This document shows, one piece after another, positions 1 to 10,200 of a DNA stretch of 20,734 nucleotides. Position numbers and translations under genes: made by a program. The notes beneath the pieces are model-generated. The model ran no database searches. It saw only the letters and a list, made by a program, of their open reading frames with translations, and had not been told where the DNA came from. The DNA comes from Pigoraptor chileana (lineage: Eukaryota; Opisthokonta; Filasterea). Positions within the stretch are counted from its first letter, which is position 1. Each line of letters starts with the position of its first letter. The stretch spans positions 1 through 20,734 of the forward strand of contig CALSCR010002987.1 of assembly GCA_943704495.1 (NCBI GenBank). Reading direction: 5' to 3'.

Positions 1-49
1 CCCCCTCCCAAACACACATACACACACGCACACACACACACAAACACAG
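1..49 (+). other. 3' end of an intron of the transporter gene, CA-rich
   Basis: A CA-rich tract runs directly into the acceptor AG at 48-49. The upstream exon is outside the window. Confidence 0.7.
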
Positions 50-514
50 TTGTCCGTGCCGGAGTTTGGTCTCCTCATCAGTCTGATTGGCTCGTTCGGC
101 GGATCCGCGCTCCAGTTTGTCCTTCCTCCGATCTTCTACATAATTCTCAAACCAGAAATGTCGCGCAAAGAAAGGGCGCTGATGGTACGTACTTGTGCAA
201 GAGTGGAACAATCGCACTCGCGCTTGTTGTGGTTGTGTACGTGCCCATTGCGATGCTCGTGTGCGTGCATGTGTGGTGTGTGTGTGTGTGTATGTGTATG
301 TGTGGTGTATATTCGTGTGTGTGTGTGATGTATATTCGTGTTGTGTTTGCGAGTTTGTGATTGCCTCGCCCACTGCTAGAGTTGACTCCGCTCACCCCGC
401 ATCGTTTCCCTTGCCGTTTCGCACGCACAGATCTTCTACATCCTGTTCGGTGCCGTTGGTGGGATCATCGGCACTGTTGAGACATTTCGCGAATTGATCA
501 GGAAGTTAAGCTAA
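50..514 (+). CDS. Amino acid transporter of the AAAP/SLC36-like family, C-terminal two exons (partial)
   Basis: This is the 3' end of a membrane transporter gene. Exons are 50-184 and 431-514, separated by a GTACGT...CACAG intron in phase 0; an acceptor AG at 48-49 opens the first exon. Together they encode 72 residues ending in a TAA stop. The segment beginning VPEFGLLISLIGSFGGSAL, then VLPPIFYIIL, is typical of the penultimate transmembrane helices of AAAP permeases, which have a Ser/Gly-rich helix followed by a PP motif. The last exon, with IFYILFGAVGGIIGTVE, gives the final helix and a short charged tail (FRELIRKLS). Proteins of this family move neutral amino acids with protons across plasma or lysosomal membranes. 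Which substrate this one carries cannot be told, because the N-terminal two-thirds lie outside the window. The next gene converges on it. Confidence 0.85.
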
Positions 515-659
515 ATGTAAAATGTGGTGCGTTCCATTCTATGGTGCGGCGTCGTATCGTCGTGTGTGTTGATGTTTGAGTGGGCATTTGCCTGTCTTTG
601 CATTGCGACATCTGTGCATCTGAGTGAGTGAGTGTGTGAGTGAGTGTGTGTGTGTGTGT

Positions 660-741
<82 letters not shown>

Positions 742-1009
742 GTGTATGTGTGCGCGTCAAGCGTGTCTTCCGCAGAGTATGCGCGAGGATCTTCCTTGGC
801 ACACATGGTAATACAATTCGGATAGTTTGGGTTGAATTCAGGCAACTCTCAAACGCGCACCCGCGGTGGAAGAAAGTAAACGGACAAGCGAAGCTTAAAA
901 TATTGCTTGATTAAATGTTGATCACACAAGACAGACCATTCCAACTCAGAACAACAAATTTTTTAATTCAACAACATGAACCCCGAAAGAAAAAAAATAG
1001 GGAGAAAAA
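515..1009. other. Convergent intergenic spacer with long TG microsatellite
   Basis: This spacer lies between the stop codons of the transporter (+) and the C2orf76 homologue (-). It must hold both 3' untranslated regions. I see no canonical AATAAA close to either stop. The dominant content is the TG tract described separately; the rest is unremarkable. Open frames here only translate the dinucleotide repeat into Cys-Val or Thr-His runs. Confidence 0.7.
642..758. repeat. (TG)n microsatellite
   Basis: The tract is almost pure TG. Its uninterrupted core of 36 TG units (72 bp) covers 665-736, flanked by lightly interrupted TG/GTGA units. Alternating purine-pyrimidine DNA of this length can adopt Z-DNA and is usually highly length-polymorphic. 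It sits between two convergent genes. Confidence 0.95.
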
Positions 1010-1654
1010 CTACCATTTACAAACGGGATTAAGCTTGTATGCTTCGTACATATCGCGATTGAAAAACGACAGTTCCGTTTCGTTGATAACACCGGATGAC
1101 GCAAGCGTCGCGTCAGCAGAGAGGATGAGCTCTTCATGGTCGAGATTAATAACAGGGTTATTAGTCTTTGCTTGGTGTGGCTGGTGTAGTATCTTGATCG
1201 TATCGAAATTGTTGTTGCGAAACTGAGGATAACCAGAAATTTCGCTTAATTCTGCACATGCATGCACACATGTCAGTACATATGCAAACGCGCGTGTGGA
1301 TACAATGTGCAGAGTGCGTGTATAAGTATGGAGTTGTGATTGCCCTTTGCCAGTCAACTTTATCGGCGGATGCTTGACAGTCGTCCAAAGAAAACGCAAT
1401 TGGCCGACTCTTTGGTGTTGTGATTTCAGCATATAAAACCGCAGGTTATATTCAAATAATAATACACATATAAGAATTGAAAATTGACAAAAAAGTAGCT
1501 GTGTCGACGTACTTTTGTTGACAGCCTCCATGAGTTGCTTTACAGTGATGCTAAGGTCCACATCGTGAAGCACGAGGGGCTTGAGCGTGCGATACTCGAA
1601 GTTCTTTACGAGTCGGACGGTTATTGTGATCTTGTCAGAAGCAGTCTCCGCCAT
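1010..1654 (-). CDS. C2orf76: C2orf76/UPF0538 family protein, complete
   Basis: A small conserved eukaryotic protein of unknown molecular function. Exon 1 runs 1654-1513 and exon 2 runs 1251-1010 on the minus strand. The intron is GTACGT...TGCAG, phase 1, and joining gives 127 residues, close to the roughly 126 of the human protein. Exon 1 carries the family start with ITVRLVKNFEYRTLKPLVLH followed by TVKQLMEAVNK. Exon 2 carries FRNNNFDTIKILHQPHQAKT, a region of the form ELILSADATLASSGVINETE, and the ending YEAYKLNPVCKW, which matches the family's conserved Y-x-x-N-P-x-x-x-W terminus. The N-terminal half resembles a ubiquitin-like beta-grasp, but that is family-level inference. The start is the only Met fitting the family N-terminus. 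The gene is divergent from the SEC14-like gene. Confidence 0.92.
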   Translation of the reverse strand: MAETASDKITITVRLVKNFEYRTLKPLVLHDVDLSITVKQLMEAVNKSTSTQLLFCQFSILICVLLFEYNLRFYMLKSQHQRVGQLRFLWTTVKHPPIKLTGKGQSQLHTYTRTLHIVSTRAFAYVLTCVHACAELSEISGYPQFRNNNFDTIKILHQPHQAKTNNPVINLDHEELILSADATLASSGVINETELSFFNRDMYEAYKLNPVCKW

Positions 1655-2408
1655 TTTCCCTCAAATTCACACACGCACACACAAACAACTCAAAAAACTC
1701 CAAACTGCGGATACTGGAAAGATCAACAGAGAAATTATTGAAACTTATCAAAGAAGTGAAGGGTCGGATGGAGAAAGCGGTGTGCTCTTAAAAGTGTATT
1801 TGCACGTGTGCCGAGACCCGGCGACTGCATGCAAAGTGGACACGAGTGGATACGTCACGTGATGTCGTTCCGATCGGAAGGCTTACTTAATAAGCTTAAT
1901 TGCTTCCGACGGAAAGTTCTTGAAATAGAAGCTATTAAGTAGATATAATCAAGACCACCCGTTTATACACAACAGATAGTCAAAACGTAGTCAGCAGACA
2001 TCGGTGAACATGTACTTATGTGGACTTTCCGATGCAGTCCGGCGGACAGTCATTCATTGCCTGGCCAATGTTTACGTTTACAGTCCACTGATAATTGATT
2101 GATACGGTCTCCGAAGGCACTGTGGGTCTGCTTCCCGCGGCATGACGCATGCACAGTCGGTGTATTCGGCAGACCCGTTTTGTGGACGTATGCTTACTAA
2201 CCATTACGACACGAAGGAAGTATAGCCCGCAGGCACAACAAAGCACAAGGGATACGAAGAATTATTTCACACGAGTGAGTGAATACGGCATAGTTTGTAA
2301 AGGCCAGGGCACTGCCATACTTCCACCGCTGTGGTTGTGCCGACAGATTGTTGCGCCTCCTTTGCCCCCTGTGCAAGTGTGCAAGACAAGAAAACACCGC
2401 CGTGCAGG
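1655..2408. promoter_or_regulatory. Divergent intergenic region between C2orf76 homologue and SEC14-like gene
   Basis: The two flanking genes are transcribed away from each other, so this 754-bp stretch should contain both promoters. Visible elements are an E-box core in GTCACGTGAT (1854-1863), a 12-bp perfect palindrome TTCCGATCGGAA (1868-1879), and an imperfect inverted partner CTTCCGACGG near 1903. No TATA box in a convincing position and no coding exon is seen. Confidence 0.5.
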
Positions 2409-3829
2409 ATGAGCGGAGTGTTTGGGGACCTGTCCCCCAAGCAGGAGGCAGCCTTGCGACAGGTGAGGCTTCGTTGATAGCACTTGTGTTAATCGTGCAA
2501 CCTATGTTGACAACAACAACAAGAAACTATCGAACCAACGGCCCTCTCTGTTGACAATATTTTCCTCCGTGCATTGTGTTGCAGATCAAAGAGAATTTTA
2601 AGAACGATGTCCCGACAAAGCAATTTCCGCTGGACGACTATCTGTTCTTGAGGTTTCTCAGGGCGAGAGACTTTGACGTTGACAAGTCGACAAAGATGCT
2701 CCGAAACTCAATCGACTTTCGTAAGAAAATCGGCGCTGATGAACTTGTTTCCTACAAGCAGCCAGAGGTGTGTGTAATATGGCTTCTCGTGTGCATATAC
2801 TTAGCGGTGGCGTCGTTTTGTTCAACTCTGAAAACAACTTTGTCCTTATTGCCTAGTAGATATGACAGCTGCAATCCATTGCTGTGGGACGCGACCGCGA
2901 ATTCACATCCTTGTATGTCTTTGGCAACATATCCTCACCGCTGCGTCCACTTTGCTTTGTCCTGAGCAGATTTTGCAAAAGTATCTTCCGGTGGGATTCC
3001 ACGGGTACGACAAGGACGGCTGCCCTGTGTTTGTTGATCGCATTGGGCTGGTTGACTTTAAGAGTAAGTGCATCAACCAATCCGCTAAATACCCACACAC
3101 AAACACACACATCATGCAGATCTGTGTCCCCTTTTCCGAACATATTTTACGGCATGATTACGTATATCTAATGCAATACGCAAAATGCATCTGCCAATAG
3201 CCCTCATGCGGTCGTGTCGGAGGGATGATTTCCGTCGCGTAAAAGTGTGGCACGGCGAGTACGCGAACGCTCGCTGCATGGAACAGAGCGAGAAACTGGG
3301 ACGCAAGATTGAGCGCATGACCGCCATTATCGACATGAACGGATTTGGACTGAAGCACCTGTGGAGGCCTGGTGCGTTTCGTTGTGGGAGACATGGCGCA
3401 CACTGGTATATGCACACGTGTATGCAGACTTGCACACTTGCACGTATATACATGCACATGGATGCACACACACGCACACGAGACTACACACAATATTCTC
3501 CTTTTTTAATTTGATATGAACAACATTACTTTACGTGTTTCCGACAGGCGTCGCACTCTTTGCCGAAATCACGGAGATTTACGAGAGCAACTATCCCGAG
3601 GTTCGTAAATAGCTTTGTTATTACGCGAATGCTTTGTTTTCGTCCATCTTTTCGCACGAATTCCATCCCTAAAACATAAACGTCACATGTTGCAACACCA
3701 AAAGCCAAAAGCACGTGCGCACCTATGGAAATGTATTTTCCCGGTAACCAGATTTGTCGCTTCGGTGTTGTTCTGAATTTCTTGTTCATCACCACCACCA
3801 CGACCACAAACAACAACACCACCACCACC

Positions 3830-3867
<38 letters not shown>

Positions 3868-4019
3868 ACAGACTCTGAATTATGTTCTGGTGGTGAATGC
3901 TCCACGTATTTTCCCTGTCGCATTCAATCTGATCAAACCGTTTCTTGCGGAGGCCACGCGCAACAAAGTCAAGGTGAGTCGATGTTTGAGCCATCCTTCG
4001 TGCTCTCCATCACGCTGGT

Positions 4020-4051
<32 letters not shown>

Positions 4052-5768
4052 CCGCACGCATCCCTCATTCACTTTGCTCTCAGTGTTTCTCTTGGAATCG
4101 CCGAACGGGCACACTTTGATGTACATCGCACACACGTGCACATGCAATCACGCGCCGTTCTCATCCCACAAACTCACCCACACACCGCAACATCGACATG
4201 AATCCTTATTGCGCATCAGGTGCTCGGCGCCACATGGCGACAGGACCTGGAGGCCTACATCGACCCCAGCCAGACTCCCGCCTTTCTTGGCGGCTCGTGC
4301 GCACACTGCAGCAGCGAATGCAAGGATGGCACGATGTGCTGGTCTTTCAATGAGGGTGGAGAGGTGCGTGTGCGTGTGCATGTGCGCGTGTAGCAAAGAG
4401 CATTTACACAATATCGACATTGACGTGCATGTGTCTGTAAGCACGAGAGAAACAAAAAAGAACCAAACATTATTTTGTCTGTATGCCTTGAGAATGAGTT
4501 TGGCTATATTTCATGACTGGCTATGACTGCATGCAGCATTGTTCGCTCACCTCACGGACGGCACACATACTTACGCACACACGCACGCATGCACACACAC
4601 ACACACTCGTGTTCGGGCGCAGGTTCCCAAGGAGCTGTTTATTGAGACCGAGATGGGTGGAGAGAACATTACAACCACGAACATTCCCCGGTTAGTGTTG
4701 GAAGTGTGTTGAGTGTTAGATCCCACACCTTAGTGCACATTTCACCTTACTTCTGTTTACATCTTGATCTCACTTTCATATCGTTCGCTGGGCACTCTTG
4801 GTCACGTGCATCTGTATGACCTCTTTGCTTTTCCTTGTGTCTCTTTCTTGATGTGGAGTCAATTGTTGCACGTACCGCTCACATTGCTCCGAGTAAAACT
4901 CCTTTTTGGTCGTTTGCTTATTGGTGCATTTCTTTTCATTTTTCGTCGCAATGTGTGTGTGTGTGTGTTTAGGGGCAAAACGCTCAAGATTGAGTTTGAG
5001 GTGAAAGAGCCTGAAACTGTGCTCCGGTGGGAATTTACCACGACGGACTATGACATTGAGTTTGGTGTGTACTTCAAGCCTGCCGATAAAGCCGGGGAGA
5101 AGGTTGGTGGCACACCACCGCGCAGGATGCATGACTGTGGCGAAAACAACAATCAACAACAATCGCACTTACATTCGACATTTGTTTGCATTGATCTTGC
5201 GAGTTGCGGGGCTTGCGTCCTCACACTTTTTGCTTGGGTATTGCGCGTGCATGTGCATGTTCAGGTGTCCTCTGGTGACATGGATGCTGTTCTCCCGAGT
5301 GTCCGTCTCGACTGCCACATTTGCCCAGAGCAAGGAGCGTTCGAATGCGTCAAGCCGGGAATTTACGTGCTCCGGTGAGTACGGCGCGTATGCATCGTGT
5401 TGACAATGGACAAACACGCACACGCACGCACACAAACATACATATATACGCACACACACACACACACACACACACATACATACACCAATACGCACACACA
5501 ACACGTTCAACCCGTATTGATAAACCGCTGAAGAAAGAGAGAGACTCAAGTAGTGTCTTAGGCGCTGTGCCCATGGACTCCACAACCGCTGAAGAAAGAG
5601 AACATGCGTCACAATGAGTCGCTAACCCGCAATTCGTCACATTACCCTATGCATGCTAGCTGGAGCAACGCATACTCTTGGTCGCGCTCGAAGACCCTCA
5701 ACTACTGCGTCGAGATGCTGCCTCCCGAGGGACAGGCACAGCAGGTCACAGCCGAAGTCGCCGACTGA
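2409..5768 (+). CDS. SEC14L: SEC14-like lipid-transfer protein (CRAL-TRIO + GOLD), complete, 11 exons
   Basis: A cytosolic or peripheral-membrane protein that binds a hydrophobic ligand such as a phosphoinositide or tocopherol; ligand choice cannot be read from sequence. Exons: 2409-2462, 2585-2767, 2970-3063, 3201-3371, 3548-3600, 3872-3973, 4220-4363, 4623-4690, 4973-5102, 5265-5374, 5660-5768. Joined, they give 405 residues, close to human SEC14L2 (about 403). Residues 19-79 form the CRAL-TRIO N-terminal domain ([19 protein letters not shown]). Residues 80-235 form the lipid-binding lobe, with GYDKDGCPV, the stretch [20 protein letters not shown] and [14 protein letters not shown]. Residues 268-400 form the GOLD domain, with [14 protein letters not shown] and GIYVLRWSNAYSW. 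All junction phases agree. Donors include less usual GTTCGT, GTTAGT and GTTGGT, each keeping G at +5. A four-cysteine cluster at 246-259 is unusual. ATG 2409 gives the family-typical start. Confidence 0.94.
3785..3871 (+). repeat. (ACC/AAC)n tract inside SEC14-like intron 5, abutting the acceptor
   Basis: A trinucleotide tract of ACC then CAA units fills the 3' part of intron 5 (3601-3871) and ends in the acceptor AAACAG. It replaces the expected pyrimidine tract. In other frames it translates to Asn, Gln or Thr runs, which are not genuine protein. Confidence 0.85.
4364..4622 (+). repeat. SEC14-like intron 7 with TG-rich donor end and CA-rich acceptor end
   Basis: The intron opens with a TG-rich block at 4364-4393 directly after the donor GTGCGT. 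It closes with a CA-rich block at about 4560-4611 just before the acceptor CAG (4620-4622). The two blocks are mutually complementary and could pair in the pre-mRNA. Confidence 0.75.
5403..5500. repeat. (CA)n-rich tract in SEC14-like intron 10
   Basis: CA-rich repeat with AT and CG interruptions, following the donor GTGAGT at 5375. An 18-bp direct repeat occurs further on in the same intron, at 5523-5540 and 5584-5601. Confidence 0.85.
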
Positions 5769-5950
5769 AGCTGATTGGCGTCCAATGGCATCTGAACATC
5801 CTCAACGCAATGTGTTATAATCCGACCGCCTGTGTTTCAAAATATAGCAGTGACTGACAATGACATCTATGGTGTCTGTGTGTGTGTGTCTGTGTTTGTT
5901 TTCTCTGTAACAAATGTAAATGGAATAATCCAAATATCCTTTCAAAAATA

Positions 5951-6006
5951 GAATTTGAGTTGCATTTGTTTCTTCGAGAAGAGCAATGCAAAAGCAACTC
6001 AAATTC
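5951..6006. repeat. Inverted repeat, 18-bp arms
   Basis: The left arm GAATTTGAGTTGCATTTG (5951-5968) pairs with CAAAAGCAACTCAAATTC (5989-6006) with one mismatch. The loop is 20 nt. No coding overlap, and no flanking target-site duplication is evident. Confidence 0.85.
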
Positions 6007-6226
6007 CTTCGGAATGAATGAAGAACACCCTCTCACTGAAAATGACGAACTTTGCAAAAAATAATAATTAGTTACGTTGGGAATTCCTCACAATATTTTA
6101 AGGTGGGGATTTCCCTTGTTTTCACATGGAGAATATTTTCCTGTTTTTATTCCCGTTTCCGACTATTACTATATTTTTTGTACACAAAGTGGGGGGCTTT
6201 TTTTTGTGTTTGGGGTGCAAAATGCA

Positions 6227-6236
6227 GTCACGTGAC
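6227..6236. promoter_or_regulatory. E-box palindrome GTCACGTGAC
   Basis: A perfect 10-bp palindrome with a CACGTG core. This is the extended E-box form preferred by bHLH-leucine-zipper factors of the TFE/USF type in animals. It lies about 970 bp before the next start codon. Function is inference. Confidence 0.35.
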
Positions 6237-7203
6237 AGGCGTGGAGAAATTCCCCGGGTGTTACTGGCATTCGATCTGCATTCCGATTGGTCACCGCGAC
6301 GGTGGAATCAGTAACATGTGCGGGTGAATCTATTTATAGAAGTGTCCACACCGGCACAACGTTTGGTGTCCGACTCGTGTGGCACAGGCACTGAAATTGT
6401 TGTGATACAAAACGGCACCAATACTGCAACTGTATATGTGCATATGTATACGTCCGTGTGGAAAGAGAGGAGACCACCAGCGCACGGGCGAGTGTCACAA
6501 ACCTCCACCCAATAATATTTCTTTTGGAGTTCTTTGCATTAATAGCGCCGAGCTTATATTGCCCGCTGTTCTCTAGTGTCGGCATAGTAATCATGCTCAC
6601 GCGGCAGTCCATGTGTGGGACGATGGACGGATGGATGGGGGCGTCGGCTCCTCTAATGAATGCGGCATCCAATCGGCTCAAGCTAAATCGGGAGACACAC
6701 GCCACCGCTCGTGCGCAGTGACTCTTCGTGTCTCGTGTCTCTGCATTTGTGCAGCCATGCAATGTCGCCAGGAAGGGGTTGGCCTGTTGTGGAGCCACCA
6801 ATGCTCCGTTCAATACGTGTGCATTGTGGGGAGTCGCACGCGAGCAATGTTGGTCAGCGGACACTGAGTCTTCTCGGCCGCCACCGGGGGGATTCCTGAT
6901 GCACATCTTTCACTCTCGTCATTGTGCCCTTATCACTCACACACCTCTTCAGTTTCGACAAATAACACTGGAGCTCATCTGGCACTTTTTGACCAAAGCA
7001 CGTATCATCTGTTTTAAGCACAGTTTTGGCTTTTTTAAATTTATGTTTTGCTCAACCAATTCCAAATCGACAACTCCGTCACAATTTCCTTCTGAAAAAC
7101 TGTGTCGACTGCGACGCCGCGTGGATGCTTTTGCCGTCACTGCGACTCAGGTGAACTCGAGGAAACTGAACGAAGGAAAGGAGTTCTGGCATCAACGGCA
7201 GAC

Positions 7204-10200
7204 ATGGCGGACTCGCGTGCGAGCGCTGCGTCGTATGGCGCGGCACAGAGCTGGTCGGGGGCATCCAGCAGCATAACGGGCTCGATGTACGGTCCCGGTG
7301 GACGGCGCGTGTCGACGATTGAACGCATTGCGGCGACGAGCAAGCGAGGATTGTTCAGCATTTTATTTGTAATGGTGAAATCGCATAGCGTGGGGCAGAT
7401 GTGGGTCGTCCTGGAGCTCCTCATCGACCTCTTCCAGCTGCTGGCGTTCCCTTTCAACAGCTATCAGCAGAATTTCCCGTGGAATTCGTCGCAGTCGGAG
7501 TGGTTTCAGAAGTTTGTGCGCCCGTTCGCCTTTGATACGTTCTTTGAAGAAAGCGCGGCGGTGTTTTACATCGTCGTCGCAATACTTGTGTTGCTGCTCG
7601 CGGACGCTCTGTTCGTCGGGTATACGTTTTCGCGAAACAAGTACAAGATGCTTTGGGTCGTTAATCTCCTCCGAAACTGCAGCGGGTTGGCGAGCACGAT
7701 TCTTTACATTCCCTTCACTGGCATTCTTGCGGTGGGTAAAGGTCATGCCATGGCAATGGTCTCCGTCACTTGATTCGCTCGTCCTTCGTTTTGTTCATGT
7801 TGACCCAACTAGTCCTATGAACTGCAATCCGCTCTTATTTGCACTTGACCAAACAAAGACAACGCGTTTATTAATCAACACAATGACTACCTCGTGTCAT
7901 TCTGCCTCCACAAATCATATCGGCACTGGCTCCGCACAGGCGCGTCTCAAATGCCACGGCGACGGCGTGTGCTGGACAGGCATTGATCTTTTCGAGAAAG
8001 TGCTTGCGATTGTCGTTGGAATTATGTTCATCTGTCTCTCTCTTTTGTGTGGAATATGCTTCTCCGACGCGAACCCGGCGTCGCGCGCAGTGCTCGGCCG
8101 CTCCCACTCGCGCATCGACCTCTGCGCAAGTGCGATTCTTGCCTTTCTCACCATTATATTCACATTGCTTGACGGTAACGGAGATAACTCGTGGATTTTG
8201 GCGGGAATCCTCCTTGTCTCCGGGGTCTTCACATCGTTCCTCTTCACATGGTATCTTCCATACTACAGGTAATTTTATATGTACGTGTGCGTGTTGTGCG
8301 CGTACGTGTGGGCCTGTATGTATGTATGTATGTATGCCTGCGTATGTGTAGGTATGTGTGTGTGCGTGTATGCATTTGTGTGTGTGTATGTGCGTGTATT
8401 GCGCACTGTGTGTGTTTTCATCAATCTGCCCTTGTTTTCGCGAGCATCGTTCATCAGCACCCAGTCTAGTATCACTTTTCATCGTAATCAACAGCATAAT
8501 GATCGAGACAGACATCCAACATGTGCGTGTGGTGCCTTTTCCCTCCCCCTCTCAGGTATCGCTTTTCCCTTGCAAAGGTCGCCACATTCTGGCTGCTCAC
8601 GTGGTCCGCCGTGTGTCTTCTCATTGCGCTTGCCAGTGGATCGCAGGACAACCAGGCCTTCATTTTCTTTGCTGCATCCTCCCCGCTTGTTGTCATGGCG
8701 GCGGTTGCAACTGCTGATTGGCGTCGCAGGCGCATCGAAGCCTCAAACTGCGACGATCTCAGAAACGCACTCGATGTGGAACTCAAGACGCGCTTCTACC
8801 TCATTCAGGCGGGTATTTTCTTTTCCTACCGACCCGGCGCGTTACCTTCTGATCTTGATTACGATTGTCCGGTCGAAGAGTCTGTCGCCAAAAAGACGGT
8901 TGCGACAGTCAACGCATGGTACAGAACGGCGGCGCGTCGCAACCCCCGATCGTCACTTCTGCGGCTGTTCTGGTCGAATCATTACCAGTACTTCATGGGC
9001 AACGGACAACTGGCGCTCTCTGAATTGCAGGCGGCGGAGGAGTTGTCGCCGCACTTTGATGAAGAGTTTTTCATTTACAGGCGCCGGAAGATGGTGCAAG
9101 ATGAGATTGCGGGTGGCAAGGGCGACGTCATACAGGTGAGAGTGCTATCGGCTCGGTCAGTTGCAATTGCCCCGCAAGTAGTGTGCACGATATGTCTTTC
9201 TGTTTCACACACACGCACACACACACATTCCTACACACAATACACTTTCTACCTCTCACTATCCACTCGTCCTGGCTTCTAACCCGAACGAACTCACACT
9301 CGCGATTGCAGTTTATCAAGTATCAGAAACACCTCACAGAGGCACAACGCCACGACCTCCGCGCAACGCACGCACAAATTGCGTTTTGGACAGAGCTGCT
9401 CAAGGCCGATCCGGACTATTCTGCGCTAAACAGAACCGCGCGTCGCGTGACCACCTCCATTGCGAAGGCGCAGAAAAGCTATCTGGAACTTCTCCATGCG
9501 AACCCAAACGCCCCGCAAACCCTCCGGATGTACGCTGGGTTCAACATGGACGTGGTGAATGATCCCGGCTCTGCCGAGGCGCTCATTGCGAGGGCTGCCG
9601 AGTTGGACGACTTCCAGCGCGATGATGGCGCGGGGAAGGAAGGCGGCAATAGCGGGAAGCAGTGTGTGCTTGAGGCCGGTACCATGACCGTCGCAGAAAT
9701 GCTGATGGACGACCGATACGCCACGGTGACCATGTCGGGTGATCTCCACAAGGAGGGGCTCGTGGTGGGCACGAATGCGGCGGCATGCAGGCTTCTCGGA
9801 TACAGGACAAGGGAGCTTGTCGGGCGGAATATCGCCGCGATTGTGCCGGAGGTGAGGGTCGCCGCTTACTCTGTTTGAATGGGTCTGCGAATCTATTACT
9901 TCTGATTTCCTTACTTGCTCGCTTCATTGTCACTCACAATTCCTTCCTCTTCTTCAATCCTTTTGGCACACTCGCGCGTTCTATCATGGCAGCCTTTTGG
10001 CGCCAAACACGCTTCATATGTGCGGCGATACCTTGAGGAGGGCACCAGCGAATGGATCGACCGCCCCAACCGCGTTTTTGCTGTGCACAAGAGCGGATAT
10101 GCCATTGCAATAGTACTTCACGTCAAGCAAGTGTGCTCTCCAACGGGAGGAATACTTTTCATAGGCGCAATGAAGCCGATAGAGGGCATGTCGACTGCCG

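Larger units (their letters stand above)
5769..7203. other. Intergenic region between SEC14-like and PAS membrane-protein genes
   Basis: This 1.4-kb spacer lies between two plus-strand genes. It should contain the 3' untranslated region of the SEC14-like gene and the promoter of the next. It holds a short TG tract (about 5876-5892), a long inverted repeat (5951-6006), T-rich runs, and a perfect GTCACGTGAC palindrome at 6227-6236. A 190-codon minus-strand open frame (6906-6334) shows no recognisable domain, and I do not call it a gene. Confidence 0.6.

Noticed and set aside
539-845. Thr-His and Cys-Val repeat open frames on both strands
   Set aside because: They are translations of the TG microsatellite and have no other content.
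3725-4201. 158-codon plus-strand frame with Asn/Thr runs
   Set aside because: It reads the intron 5 trinucleotide repeat together with SEC14-like exon 6. The correct protein uses only 3872-3973 of it.
5405-5500. CRISPR-like regular repetition
   Set aside because: It is a simple CA repeat without unique spacers, in a eukaryotic intron.
5951-6006. Inverted repeat as a complete transposable element
   Set aside because: Too short, no target-site duplication and no coding content.
6334-6906. 190-codon minus-strand open frame
   Set aside because: No recognisable motif, no conserved-looking segments and atypical composition. Probably chance.
9915-9992. Possible start of the large PAS exon at 9915
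   Set aside because: The frame is open but 9852-9992 behaves as an intron (GTGAGG...GGCAG), and splicing restores the PAS domain across the junction.
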